Shown: positions 25,723-34,733, counted from the stretch's first letter. The stretch: 64,000 nt of DNA from Streptomyces sp. NBC_00154 (GCF_026342835.1 NZ_JAPEMI010000001.1:4780501-4844500), one strand, 5' to 3'. Notes: generated by a model not told the origin, from the letters alone. Program-made: numbers and translations.

Positions 25723-26622
25723 TCAGCCCGCCATCGGCAGGATCCTTCGCGACGGCGCCGCGCGCAGTTCGTCCACGGCCACCGCCTCCCCGCTGTCCGC
25801 GTCGACATAACTGACACGGACGATCGGGTCTTCACCGGTGTCGCGGCCGGCCGTGGCGTCGAGTGCGAACACCACCGCGACCGGGCGCGCGTTCTCCCGG
25901 TCCCCGTACACACCCGAGTACTGGAGAATGCGCCAGCCGTCGTCCTCCCAGTGGTCCAGCAGGGCGGACCGGACCACGGGTGCGGCGGCCTGCCAGGCAA
26001 GGGAGTTCTCCAGGAGTTCGACGCTCGCCGCGACCGGCACCTGGTCGGTGGCGGTGCCGAGGAGCGGGTGCCCGAAGACACGCAGCCTCGTCCGGCGCAG
26101 TGGCAGCAGCCACCACCGGTCGAGGTCCGCCGAGAGGGCGACCAGAACCGCCACCGCCCCGGCCAGGAGGACAAGGGCACCGGCAGGCCGCTCGGAGACC
26201 GCCGGCCACCAGGTGTCCCGTGCCACCGCCACCGTGGCCCCGCCGATGAGCACGACCGCCGCCCGCGCGAACGCCCGCCAGGTGATGGGGGTGTCCTCAC
26301 TTGCCGAGCAGCCGCAGGAGGACTCCGGTGCCACGGCCCGGCCGTAGCCGAGGTAGCCGAGGAAGCCCGCCCCGAGGACCGCGGCTGCGGCCCCCGGCAC
26401 CGGGTTCGCCGGGACCACCAGCAGACCTGCGGCGATCAGGAGTTCACCTGCGCCGGTCGCGCGCAGCACCGTGGTGGCCCGCTCACTGCTGCGCAGCATG
26501 CGGGCCAGCGCCGTCTTCGGCGCCTGTCGTGCGGTGCCCCGGCTGAACACCTTGACCGCTCCGGTCCAGCCGAGCAGGCCCGCGAGGACCAGCGGGGCGA
26601 GGCCCGTTGTCAGTGACAGCAT
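25723..26622 (-). CDS. MauE/DoxX-like redox membrane protein with soluble C-terminal domain
   Basis: 299 residues. The first 130 form a four-helix MauE/DoxX-like membrane domain (GLLGWTGAVKVFSRG, GAGELLIAAGLLVVPANP, LGAGFLGYLGYGRAVAP) with the characteristic cysteine pair in SSCGCSASEDTP. Two further helices and a hydrophilic domain of about 120 residues follow, which MauE itself lacks. MauE helps form the disulfides of methylamine dehydrogenase small subunit; here the likely client is the cysteine-rich protein two genes upstream. Good GAGGAAGAG ribosome site. Last gene of a three-gene minus-strand operon. Confidence 0.82.
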   Translation of the reverse strand: MLSLTTGLAPLVLAGLLGWTGAVKVFSRGTARQAPKTALARMLRSSERATTVLRATGAGELLIAAGLLVVPANPVPGAAAAVLGAGFLGYLGYGRAVAPESSCGCSASEDTPITWRAFARAAVVLIGGATVAVARDTWWPAVSERPAGALVLLAGAVAVLVALSADLDRWWLLPLRRTRLRVFGHPLLGTATDQVPVAASVELLENSLAWQAAAPVVRSALLDHWEDDGWRILQYSGVYGDRENARPVAVVFALDATAGRDTGEDPIVRVSYVDADSGEAVAVDELRAAPSRRILPMAG

Positions 26623-26653
26623 CTCTTCCTCTCTCTGTGTCCTTGGGCCTGTA

Positions 26654-27268
26654 TCAGTGCCCGACGGAGATGCGGACGACGTCCACGGAGTTGTCGGAGG
26701 GCCGCCAGGCACCGAGCACCTGGGCGCTCTGCCCGATGCGCAGCCGGGACAGGTCGGACGTCAGTGCGCGGCCCGCGTAGGAGGCGCTGGCGTCCGGGGC
26801 GACGTGGCCGACCAGCTCGTGCTGCCCGTGGGCGAGGTGCAGCCGGTTCTTCGCGATGCCGCGGATCTGCGTGTCCAGATTCACGATGTTCACCCACACC
26901 GCGTCGGCGGCCACGGTGCCGTCGGGCATCCTGACGCCGCGTGCGTAGAGGCCGTCGCCGACCTCGATCACTTCGGCTGTGGTGGCGCGCACCTTCCAGA
27001 CGCTGGTGACGTTGGTCATCTGCACCCGGGAGTGGCCCCCATTGGATCCGGCCACCTCCAGGATGCTGCCGGTGATGCCCGTGATGCGGCCCTCCACGAA
27101 GGTGGACTTGGCTATCGCGGGGTCGAGCGAGGGTTCCGCGGCGAAGGCGGCCTCGGCGTCGAGGCCGCCGAGCGCGGTCGCGCCGATGATGGTCGCGCCG
27201 CCGAGGGCGGCATTGGTGAGGAAGCGCCGGCGACGCATCGCGTCGGCCCGGTCGTGTCGTACGGTCAT
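26654..27268 (-). CDS. Tat-exported protein of unknown function
   Basis: 204 residues. A clear twin-arginine signal (MRRRRFLTNAALGGATIIG, cleavage near AEAAFAAE) precedes a beta-rich domain of about 150 residues (FVEGRITGITGSILEVAG, IEVGDGLYARGVRMPDGTV, RIGQSAQVLGAWRPSDNSV) that looks like two OB-like barrels. No cysteine or catalytic motif. Tat export implies folding, perhaps with a partner or cofactor, before secretion. GGAGGACCG ribosome site; 11 bases separate it from the cysteine-rich gene upstream. Confidence 0.8.
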   Translation of the reverse strand: MTVRHDRADAMRRRRFLTNAALGGATIIGATALGGLDAEAAFAAEPSLDPAIAKSTFVEGRITGITGSILEVAGSNGGHSRVQMTNVTSVWKVRATTAEVIEVGDGLYARGVRMPDGTVAADAVWVNIVNLDTQIRGIAKNRLHLAHGQHELVGHVAPDASASYAGRALTSDLSRLRIGQSAQVLGAWRPSDNSVDVVRISVGH

Positions 27269-27279
27269 CTCGGTCCTCC

Positions 27280-27702
27280 TCACTCGTAGATGTAGACCGG
27301 CAGCTTGCCCGAGCTCAGGTTGCCGATCGCCGAGAAGGCGGCCGGCGTCAGGTCGAGGACGCGGTTGGTGCGACAGGTGCCGTTGCAGCAAGTCGCCTCT
27401 CCGCACCAGTCCTTGGTGCGCGGGCCGCAGTCGGTGATCGTGATGCACACCGTCGCACCCGAGCACTGGTGCTTGACGTTCATCACCGCACCACAGCCGC
27501 GTCTGGGGATGTTCTCGCCGCAGAGGTCGGGCCGGGTGATGTTCCAGCACGCCTGTGAGGCGTTGGGCCACGCGCCGTGGTGTGCGCTGGACTGGCAGTT
27601 GCCGCAGGCGCCGCCGCCGGCACTGGAGCATGGCCCCCAGGCGTTGCCGCAGCAGAACCAGCTGGTTTCACCGGCCCACAGGCTGGTTGATCCGCAAGCC
27701 AT
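27280..27702 (-). CDS. Cysteine-rich double-psi beta-barrel protein
   Basis: 140 residues with 16 cysteines (FCCGNAWGPC, GGGACGNCQSS, CGEATCCNGTCRTN). The C-terminal half has the RlpA/expansin-like double-psi barrel pattern CITITDCGPR ... VLDLTPAAFSAIGNLSSG, including the Asp that is catalytic in some relatives. No Sec or Tat signal is visible although the cysteine content points to an extracellular, disulfide-bonded product. It starts at an ATG with AGGAGGGG upstream and is the first gene of the operon with the Tat protein and MauE homologue, which suggests those two export and oxidise it. Confidence 0.82.
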   Translation of the reverse strand: MACGSTSLWAGETSWFCCGNAWGPCSSAGGGACGNCQSSAHHGAWPNASQACWNITRPDLCGENIPRRGCGAVMNVKHQCSGATVCITITDCGPRTKDWCGEATCCNGTCRTNRVLDLTPAAFSAIGNLSSGKLPVYIYE

Positions 27703-27909
27703 CGTGTTGCCCCTCCTAGGAAGTGACAAGTGCATGACAAGAACTGGACCGGCCGTCGACAGGCACATGTGAAGCGGGGATGCCCGTGGTGCGACCGGGG
27801 ATGGTTGTGCGAGCGAAGCAACCCAATGATGCGCGTAGACAAGCGGGTTGCATAGATGGCCTCGTTCCGCATCGACGAGGGCCTCGTCGGCCGGGTGGCG
27901 AGCCGGTGG

Positions 27910-28563
27910 TCAGCCTTCCGGTCCTGCTCGATGACCCAGGTGCCCGGCGAACCACTCTCTGGCCAGCTCCGCCACCTTCCCGAGAGCACCGGGCTCCTCG
28001 AACAGGTGAGTGGCGCCGGGGACCACGGCGAGCCGGTTCTCACAGCGCAGCAGTGCCTGGGCCTGGCGGTTGAGGTCCAGCACCACCTCGTCATCGCCTC
28101 CGACGATGAGCAGCGTGGGCGCGGTCACCGCCGGCAGGCGGGGCCCGGCCAGATCGGGCCTGCCGCCGCGCGAGACGACCGCAACGGCCGGGGAGTCCGG
28201 CTCCGCCGCCGCCCACAGCGCGGCGGCCGCACCGGTGCTGGCCCCGAAGTAGCCGACCGCGAGGCCCTGGGTCTCGGGCCGCTCGAGCAGCCAGCGGGTG
28301 GCGTCGGTCAGGCGGCCGGCCAGCAGGGCCGTGTTGAAGGTGTTGGCCCGGTCCAGTTCCTCCTCCGCCGTGAGGAGGTCGAACAGCAGGGTGGCCAGCC
28401 CGGCCTTGTTCAGTGAGGTCGAGACGGAGCGGTTGCGCGGGCTGTGCCGGCTGCTGCCGCTGCCGTGGGCGAACACCACGATGCCCGTGGCCCCTTCGGG
28501 GACCGTCAGTTCCCCGCCGAGCCGGACCGGTCCGGCGTGCACGACGACATCCGCGGCCGCCAT
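27910..28563 (-). CDS. Dienelactone-hydrolase-type alpha/beta hydrolase
   Basis: 217 residues with an alpha/beta hydrolase core: oxyanion region VVFAHGSGSSRHSPRN, nucleophile elbow VGYFGASTGAAAAL (Ser about residue 116), late Asp in LLIVGGDDEVV and His in VPGATHLFEEPG. Small esterase or carboxylesterase; substrate unknown. The ATG at 28563 has GGGAGGAG upstream. It lies 286 bases downstream of rtcB in the same direction with no obvious gene between, so it may be transcribed with or separately from the RNA-repair operon. Confidence 0.9.
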   Translation of the reverse strand: MAAADVVVHAGPVRLGGELTVPEGATGIVVFAHGSGSSRHSPRNRSVSTSLNKAGLATLLFDLLTAEEELDRANTFNTALLAGRLTDATRWLLERPETQGLAVGYFGASTGAAAALWAAAEPDSPAVAVVSRGGRPDLAGPRLPAVTAPTLLIVGGDDEVVLDLNRQAQALLRCENRLAVVPGATHLFEEPGALGKVAELAREWFAGHLGHRAGPEG

Positions 28564-28849
28564 CCCCGCTCCTCCCGCAGCTCCCACGGTTGCTGCGTTT
28601 TCGTGCCGCTGCTCGACTCCCTCGAGAGGGTGAGCTCCTCCGCCCGAGGTTGTCCGCAGGCCAGGACGTCCATCTGTCGTCACTGCTCCCGACTCACGAC
28701 CGGACTCCTGGCGAGATTGCACCTACACTCCACGCTACTCGCGTTCCGCCGAGGTGCGAGCGCCGGACGACTTCACCGCCGGAGCCCACCGCGGCCGCCG
28801 TCCCGGCCTCCGGAGAAGCTGCGTCCCCGCTCTCCCGCTGCGTACCGGA

Positions 28850-30277
28850 TCATCCCTTGACGACGCCCAGCGGCACCAGGCGGGCGACCAGCCGGGCGAG
28901 TCCGGCGCCCTCGGTGACCGCGGCGACCGCGTCGACGTCCTTGTACGCCTCCGGCGCCTCCTCGGCGAGACCACGCCACGAGGAGGGGCGTACCGCGATG
29001 CCCCGGGCCTCCAGCTCGCCGCGAAGCTGCTCCCCGCGGACCATGCGCAGCGCGTGATGACGGCTCCAGACCCGGCCGGCGCCGTGACAGGCGGAGTGGA
29101 AGGCTTCGTTGCCGGGCAGGCCGACCATCACGTACGAGGCGGTGCCCATCGTCCCGGGGACCAGTACCGGCTGGCCCGCCCGGACGAGGTCCTCGGGCAG
29201 GCTCGGGTCGCCGGGCGGCAGCGCCCGCGTCGCGCCTTTGCGGTGGACGCACAGTGGACGTGCCTCGCCGTCCACTTCATGGGTCTCGAGTTTCGCCGTG
29301 TTGTGCGAGATGTCGTAGACGAGATCCAGACCGACTCCCGCGGCCGTCGCGAAGGCGTGACGGGTGGCTTCGGACAGCAGCTGGCGGTTGGCCCGGCCGT
29401 AGTTGGCGGCTGCCGCCATCGCCCCCAGGTAGGCGTGGCCCCGCGGCGACTCGACCGGCGTGCAGGCCAGCTGCCGGTCCGGGACCTGGATGTGGTGCCG
29501 GTGCAGTTCCTGGTCCATCACGCGGACGTGGTCGGTGCACACCTGGTGCCCCAGGCCGCGCGAGCCGCAGTGGATCATGACGCACACCTGGCCCACCCGC
29601 AGCCCGAAGGCCACCGCGGTGGCGGTGTCGAAGATCTGGTCGACCGCCTGGACCTCCAGGAAGTGGTTTCCCGAGCCGAGGCTTCCCACCTGGTGGAGGC
29701 CGCGTTCGACGGCGCGCCTGCTCACCTGCCCCGGGGCCGCGCCGTCCAGGACGCCGTAGTCCTCGCAGCGCGCGAGGTCGCGCGGCACACCGTGCCCGTG
29801 CTCGACCGCGTACCGAGCGCCGCCGACCAGCAGCTCGTCGATCTCCCCGGCGCCCGACAGCTTCCACAGCCCGCCGCGCCCCATGCCGCGCGGGATGGTG
29901 CCGTCGAGGATGTCCATCAGCCGCCGCAGCCGGTCGTGGCCGAGCGCCTCATGGTCGATGTCTGCGGCCAGCAGTCGTACGCCGCAGGAGATGTCGAACC
30001 CGACGCCGCCGGGCGAGATCACCCCGCCGCGGGAGATGTCGGTGGCGGCCACCCCGCCGATCGGGAAGCCGTAGCCCCAGTGGACGTCGGGCATGGCGAA
30101 GGAGGCGCGGACGATGCCGGGCAGCGTCGCCACGTTCGCCACCTGCTCCAGCGCCTTGTCCCCGGCCGCCTGTGGCAGCAGCGCCCGCGAGGCGAACACC
30201 ATCCCGGGTACGCGCATCGGTTCCCGCTGCTCGATACGGAAGCGGTACGGGCCCTTCTCCACCAGTGCGATGTCCAC
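28850..30277 (-). CDS. rtcB: RtcB RNA-splicing ligase
   Basis: 475 residues with all RtcB metal and catalytic motifs: GVGFDISCGVRLL, GSLGSGNHFLEVQ, MIHCGSRGLGHQ, DISHNTAK and the guanylylated His in ACHGAGRVWSRHHA. It joins RNA 2',3'-cyclic phosphate or 3'-phosphate ends to 5'-OH ends using GTP and Mn. GTG at 30277 with GGAGG eight bases upstream. It follows the CapA gene by five bases and the archease gene lies just beyond, so ligase and activator are co-expressed. No CARF or RtcR-type regulator gene is adjacent. Confidence 0.95.
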   Translation of the reverse strand: MDIALVEKGPYRFRIEQREPMRVPGMVFASRALLPQAAGDKALEQVANVATLPGIVRASFAMPDVHWGYGFPIGGVAATDISRGGVISPGGVGFDISCGVRLLAADIDHEALGHDRLRRLMDILDGTIPRGMGRGGLWKLSGAGEIDELLVGGARYAVEHGHGVPRDLARCEDYGVLDGAAPGQVSRRAVERGLHQVGSLGSGNHFLEVQAVDQIFDTATAVAFGLRVGQVCVMIHCGSRGLGHQVCTDHVRVMDQELHRHHIQVPDRQLACTPVESPRGHAYLGAMAAAANYGRANRQLLSEATRHAFATAAGVGLDLVYDISHNTAKLETHEVDGEARPLCVHRKGATRALPPGDPSLPEDLVRAGQPVLVPGTMGTASYVMVGLPGNEAFHSACHGAGRVWSRHHALRMVRGEQLRGELEARGIAVRPSSWRGLAEEAPEAYKDVDAVAAVTEGAGLARLVARLVPLGVVKG

Positions 30278-30282
30278 GTCCC

Positions 30283-31266
30283 TCACCTCCAGTCGACCGT
30301 CAGCCGACCGGTCCGATCGGCGACGGCGGTGCCGAACTCGGCGCAGGCGGTGGTGAGCCGCTCGCGGATCCACTCCCGGTCCTCGCCGCGCGCCAGGCGG
30401 GTGTGGCAGTAGTCCAGGGCCAGTGGCATCGCCTCCACCCGGGCGGGAACCAGGTGCGCGGCATCCGGGCCGTCCAGGGTCACCAGGAAGAGAAGCCCCA
30501 GGTCGTTGCGGAGGACCGGGTCGACGGCGTAGTCGTCGACGAAGTCACCCAGGTCGTACAGGATCCGGTCGGCGATCCCGTGGAACACATGGGCGGAGTG
30601 CCCGGCGACCAGCGTCGCTCCCGCCGCCAGCAGCTCCGGGGCCGCGGCCGAGACATGACGCGGCGGCCGCGAGGTCATGTTGGGGCCCCAGTGCGGAGTG
30701 ACCAGCACGACATCCGCCGCCGCGGCGGCCCGGCCCACCGACTCCGTCAGCCAGTCGGGCACCCCCGCGTGGAGATCGGCCCAGGCCACACCGGGACTGT
30801 CCGCCCCGGCCGCGTACTCCTGCGGGTGGTCCGTGGCGCCCACCACCGCAAGCCGCACATCGCCCGCCTCCAGCACCGCGAACTCCCGGGCCGCGCGTAC
30901 GGTCGCGCCGGCGCCGACCGCGTGCACGCCCGCCCCGGCCAGCAGGGTGCGGGTGTCGGCCATGGCGTCGAACCCGTAGTCGAGAGCGTGGTTGTTGGCG
31001 AGCGTCACACAGTTCACGCCCAGTTCGGCCAGCACCTTCGCGGCGGCGGAGGGAGCGCGGAAGAAGAAGGCCTTTTGCGGGTCGGGCCAGCGGTGCCCGC
31101 GGTCGGAGACACAGCACTCCAGGTTGAGCACGAACAGGTCCGCCTCCGCGATCGCCTCCCTGACCCCTGCGGAGACCAGAGTCCCCGGCGTCGGCGAGCG
31201 GCGCAGCTCCTCGGCGACGCTGCGCCCGAGCATGGTGTCGCCGGCCAGTGCCACCGTGAGCGCCAT
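30283..31266 (-). CDS. CapA-like metallophosphoesterase inside an RNA-repair operon
   Basis: 327 residues of the CapA/PgsA fold related to calcineurin phosphatases: VALAGDTMLGR, VLNLECCVSD, LANNHALDYG, VTPHWGPNM and VAGHSAHVFHG provide the dimetal ligands. No signal peptide or membrane anchor is visible, unlike the surface CapA proteins of polyglutamate synthesis, so it is probably cytoplasmic. Placed 26 bases after archease and five before rtcB, it may act on RNA phosphate ends; that role is inference. It could instead be an unrelated passenger. Confidence 0.9.
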   Translation of the reverse strand: MALTVALAGDTMLGRSVAEELRRSPTPGTLVSAGVREAIAEADLFVLNLECCVSDRGHRWPDPQKAFFFRAPSAAAKVLAELGVNCVTLANNHALDYGFDAMADTRTLLAGAGVHAVGAGATVRAAREFAVLEAGDVRLAVVGATDHPQEYAAGADSPGVAWADLHAGVPDWLTESVGRAAAAADVVLVTPHWGPNMTSRPPRHVSAAAPELLAAGATLVAGHSAHVFHGIADRILYDLGDFVDDYAVDPVLRNDLGLLFLVTLDGPDAAHLVPARVEAMPLALDYCHTRLARGEDREWIRERLTTACAEFGTAVADRTGRLTVDWR

Positions 31267-31292
31267 GATCCCGTCCCTTCCCCGTCCTGCAC

Positions 31293-31754
31293 TCAGACGT
31301 CGATGGTCACCCGGCAGGTCCAGCCGCCGGGGCCGCCACGCATGTGCAGGTCGTGCAGCGAAACGGCCTTCGGTACCGCACCGACCGGCACGGCGGTGCC
31401 CGCGTCGGTCATCCGGAAGCGGACCGACAGGCCCAAGCCGGCCCCCGCCGGCCGGATGGACCCCACCTCCACATCGAGCGGGATCTCACCGTCTACATCC
31501 ATCCGGTAGACGACCTCCTCCAGGACGGACACCAGCAGATCCTCGTCGGACTCCGCCGTGACCGCGTATGCGCGGTCACCGACAACCGCGGCCCCGGACG
31601 TGTCGGCGAAGCCCTCCACCATGGCGCGCACCGCCTCTCCGATGCACCCCTCGGCCGTCGGCGACCACGCCTCCACCTGCATGTCCGCGGTGTGTGGCAC
31701 AGCCCCGTGTCCACTCGCGCCGGGCTGCTTCCCCACGGGTTCCCGACCGTCCAC
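31293..31754 (-). CDS. Archease, RtcB activator
   Basis: About 150 residues with archease hallmarks: the metal-binding Asp in VPHTADMQVEAWSP near the N-terminus, acidic helix AVRAMVEGFAD, and the C-terminal PKAVSLHDLHMR with conserved Lys. Archease speeds RtcB guanylylation and multiple turnover. Start: GTG at 31754 has GGAGAGG eight bases upstream; GTG at 31736 would remove six residues. First gene of the archease-CapA-rtcB operon, which is divergent from the oxidoreductase at 31989. I see no obvious promoter motif in 31755-31900. Confidence 0.9.
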   Translation of the reverse strand: MDGREPVGKQPGASGHGAVPHTADMQVEAWSPTAEGCIGEAVRAMVEGFADTSGAAVVGDRAYAVTAESDEDLLVSVLEEVVYRMDVDGEIPLDVEVGSIRPAGAGLGLSVRFRMTDAGTAVPVGAVPKAVSLHDLHMRGGPGGWTCRVTIDV

Positions 31755-31943
31755 GGTCGGCGCCTCTCCGTCGTCTCCGGATGCACAGCCTGGTGCCGGG
31801 TTTCCCGACCCGCAGGCGATGCCTCCTCCAGAGTCGTCCCGCACACCGCTCCGGGGCAACCTGCACGGGGCGGCGCACACATTCACCCGCCGATGCCCGC
31901 CTCGTTGACCGCAGGCAAGCAAGGGGTGACATACGGTAGTTGT

Positions 31944-31977
31944 CCTGTCGTCCTCGTGAACCTGTCGTCCTCGTGAA
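31944..31977. repeat. Perfect tandem duplication of 17 bp
   Basis: CCTGTCGTCCTCGTGAA occurs twice in direct succession (31944-31960, 31961-31977), ending at the ribosome site of the LLM oxidoreductase gene. Recent slippage or a tandem protein-binding site. Confidence 0.9.
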
Positions 31978-31988
31978 GGAGTGCAAGC

Positions 31989-32918
31989 ATGCCGGTCTCG
32001 CTCGGTCTCGGTCTTCCGCAGATGAAGCAGTACGACATCGGCCGCGACGTGGCCACGGTGGCACGCGCGGCGGAGGACGCCGGGTACGAGAGCCTGTGGG
32101 TCTTCGAGCGCGTGCTCTTTCCCGAGCCGGCCACCCAGGGGCTGTACGGCGTACCGGGGCTGCCGTGGCCCGATGGGTACCGCAGCGTCACCGACCCGCT
32201 GGTCACCCTCACACTGGCCGCCGCGGCCACCGGCCGGGCCCGGCTCGGCACCAGCGTCCTGATCGCCCCGCTCCACGTACCGTTCCAGCTGGCCCGTTCG
32301 CTCGCCTCGCTCGACGTCGCGAGCGGCGGCCGGGTGATCGCGGGCCTCGGAACCGGCTGGTCACTCGACGAATACGCAGCCGCCTCGGTCGCTCCCTTCG
32401 AGAAGCGTGGCGCGGTCCTGGACGAACTGCTCGACGTCTGCGCGGCCGTCTGGGGCCCGGACCCGGTCTCGTACCGGGGCGAGCTGACCACCATCGCACC
32501 GGCCGAGGTCGGCCCCAAGCCCGTTCGCCCCATCCCGGTCTATCTGCCGGCCAACAGCCCGCGCGCCACCCGCCGGCTGGTGGACCGGGCGGACGGCTGG
32601 ATGCCCGTCGCCATGGGCGCCACGACACTGGCCGAACAGTGGCGGAAGGTGCAGGACCTGGCTGCCGAGCGCGGCAGGGACCGGCCGATCGGCGTGTGCG
32701 CCCGTGCCAACGCGATGTACAGCACCAAGCCGTTCGAGGGCGCGGACCGGCAGCCCTTCAGGGGCAGCGTGGCTCAGATCGTCGAGGACCTGGCGGCACA
32801 TGCCGAAACGGGCGTACCCGAGATCCTGCTGGACCTCCAGGCAACGACGCGTGACGCCGCCGAACTCGTCGACGTGGCGGCCGAGGTGTATCAGGCGGCC
32901 CGAGCAGCGGGCGTCTGA
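31989..32918 (+). CDS. LLM-class F420-dependent oxidoreductase
   Basis: 309 residues of the luciferase-like monooxygenase TIM barrel (SLGLGLPQMKQYDIGRDV, ESLWVFERVLFP, LGTSVLIAPLHVPFQLARSL, GRVIAGLGTGWSLDEYAA). The pattern fits F420-dependent actinobacterial reductases (TIGR03619-like) rather than true FMN luciferases. AAGGAG precedes the ATG. No neighbour hints at a substrate; the gene is monocistronic and divergent from archease. Confidence 0.9.
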   Translation: MPVSLGLGLPQMKQYDIGRDVATVARAAEDAGYESLWVFERVLFPEPATQGLYGVPGLPWPDGYRSVTDPLVTLTLAAAATGRARLGTSVLIAPLHVPFQLARSLASLDVASGGRVIAGLGTGWSLDEYAAASVAPFEKRGAVLDELLDVCAAVWGPDPVSYRGELTTIAPAEVGPKPVRPIPVYLPANSPRATRRLVDRADGWMPVAMGATTLAEQWRKVQDLAAERGRDRPIGVCARANAMYSTKPFEGADRQPFRGSVAQIVEDLAAHAETGVPEILLDLQATTRDAAELVDVAAEVYQAARAAGV

Positions 32919-33111
32919 CGGTCGTACCGGGGGAGTGCCGGTCCACCGTCCGGCGGGACGGATCGCGGCGGCCGACAGCACGCCACTGCATCCCCTCATC
33001 GGGTATTGGTCACCTCCGCCCGGTCCGTCCATGTCCGCCGCGGACCGTGGGGGCACCCGCGGACCGATGGTCCCGCGCCGGGTGATCCCGGCGCATGTCC
33101 GGGGCGCCGCC

Positions 33112-34260
33112 TCAATCCCCGGGGAGCAGTCGGGCCTCGGCGCTCGGCAGCTTGCTCCACCAGTGGTCGTAACGGCGATAGACCTCCGGTTCGCGGTCGG
33201 CGAGGAAGGCCGTCAGTGACCGCGCCTCGGCGGCGAGTTGCTCCCAGACGTCGTCCGGCAGGTGGTGGAAGGCGGTCGCCTCGATCCCTCCCTCGGCCGG
33301 ACGCCATATGCCGGCGACGTACCCGTCGACCAGCAGGGTCGGCAGCACGTCGCCGTTCCTGCGGGTGACGAGCGTGCGGTAGTCCGGTGGGATGACACGG
33401 CTGCGGTCGGAGTAGGCCAGCAGGATGCTGTCCCACATGGCCATCAGCCGGGGCGGTGCCGGTGTGTCCTCGTCCGGACGCGACCCGCCCGGGGTGTCGA
33501 ACAGCTCCACGCCGTTCGGCCCTTCCAGCCGCTCGATGTCACCGTCACCGGCGAGCGCCTGCAGTGCCGTCCTGGCTCTGGCTCGCTGGACCAGCGCGAA
33601 CTGGGCCAGGTCCGCCACCGATGCCGGCCCGAACCCCTCGAGATAGCGCAGGACCAGCGTCTGCAGGGACGCGGCGGACACCTCCGGGTCTGCCCGGGCA
33701 GGCCGGGTCGGGGGCGCGACGTACGACGGACGGGGGCCGAACGACCATGGTGGCGTGGTGGGTGCGTGCAGCAGTGGCGTGTACTGCCGCAGCCCCCACC
33801 ACGCTCCGGGCTGCGGCTGCGCGCCCAGCCGCTGCGTGAGCCAAGCCATGCAGTCCGCAGCCGTGCGAGGCCGGTCGGCGAACGCCAGCAGCTCCGGAAC
33901 CAGTGCGTCGGCGTCCTCGGCGGTCAGCCCGGACACCGTGAAGCGGTCACCCAGCCTGGCGGCACGCAGCGACGGCTGCACGGCCTCATGAAAGGCCCGG
34001 AAATCGTCGATGTGGACCGCGTGCAACGTGATCCGCATGAGAGTCGCCTTGACGACCTCATGGCCGGCGAAGGCAGTGTCGAGGTCGGCCGCGTCGAAGC
34101 CGGTGAGCCGGTTCCACAGCGCGAGGTAGGGCGACGCCGCCTGCTGCGCCTGCAGTGCGACCACGCGCCGTACCGCATCCCCGACGCCGAGCGTCTCCCG
34201 CTCCAACAGCAATTGCCGGGCAAGCGTGGAGCGGTTGAGCCCTCGCGCCGTGATTCTCAT
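33112..34260 (-). CDS. AlkZ-like winged-helix DNA glycosylase
   Basis: 382 residues of the HTH_42/AlkZ (YcaQ-like) family: N-terminal RGLNRSTLARQLLL, the catalytic QxQ motif in VVALQAQQAASPYLALW (about residue 40), HAVHIDDFRAF, and the late VDGYVAGIWRP. In AlkZ of Streptomyces sahachiroi and E. coli YcaQ these residues support unhooking of interstrand crosslinks and repair of alkylated bases. Such genes often protect producers of alkylating antibiotics; no biosynthetic cluster is adjacent here. Divergent from the cellulase block. Confidence 0.88.
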   Translation of the reverse strand: MRITARGLNRSTLARQLLLERETLGVGDAVRRVVALQAQQAASPYLALWNRLTGFDAADLDTAFAGHEVVKATLMRITLHAVHIDDFRAFHEAVQPSLRAARLGDRFTVSGLTAEDADALVPELLAFADRPRTAADCMAWLTQRLGAQPQPGAWWGLRQYTPLLHAPTTPPWSFGPRPSYVAPPTRPARADPEVSAASLQTLVLRYLEGFGPASVADLAQFALVQRARARTALQALAGDGDIERLEGPNGVELFDTPGGSRPDEDTPAPPRLMAMWDSILLAYSDRSRVIPPDYRTLVTRRNGDVLPTLLVDGYVAGIWRPAEGGIEATAFHHLPDDVWEQLAAEARSLTAFLADREPEVYRRYDHWWSKLPSAEARLLPGD

Positions 34261-34733
34261 GCCGTGACCGTCTCATTCCCCATGTCGTGGACCCGGCACC
34301 GAGGATGCCCGCGAAGTACCCGGCTGTGCACCCCGACCTGTACGCCGGCGCCCGATCGAGAGCTGCCCGCCGTCGGGATTCTTCCACGCGAACTTCCGTG
34401 CATGGGGCACCGTTGCGGGCCCGTGCGCAGTGGTCTTCGGCGGGCGATTTTCGGCCAGCGGGTTGCCACGGTCCCGGGCCGGGTGGCGACCTCCGGAGGG
34501 AGATGTTCCGGCAGTGGCGTACCGGGGCAGGGTGCATGGGGCCGGGCGGGTGGTCACCGGAGAGGAGGATCGTCCGGTCGGAATGCGGTGCAGGCGGCGG
34601 TCGCCGGGCGCGCGGTGGGTCCGCAAGTGATTCCGGATCGCGACCCCGGCCCGGACCTGCTGTTGTGTGCCGCGAAGCGACCGGCGGTGTGCGTTCAAGT
34701 TAACGAGTACGTAAGGCAGTTGTGATTCAACAC
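34261..34733. other. Gene-free stretch upstream of the cellulase block
   Basis: No frame here looks coding by composition or recognisable sequence. It is the left part of the 637-base spacer between the glycosylase and the xylanase; the recognisable promoter and operator lie in its right part. Confidence 0.6.
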
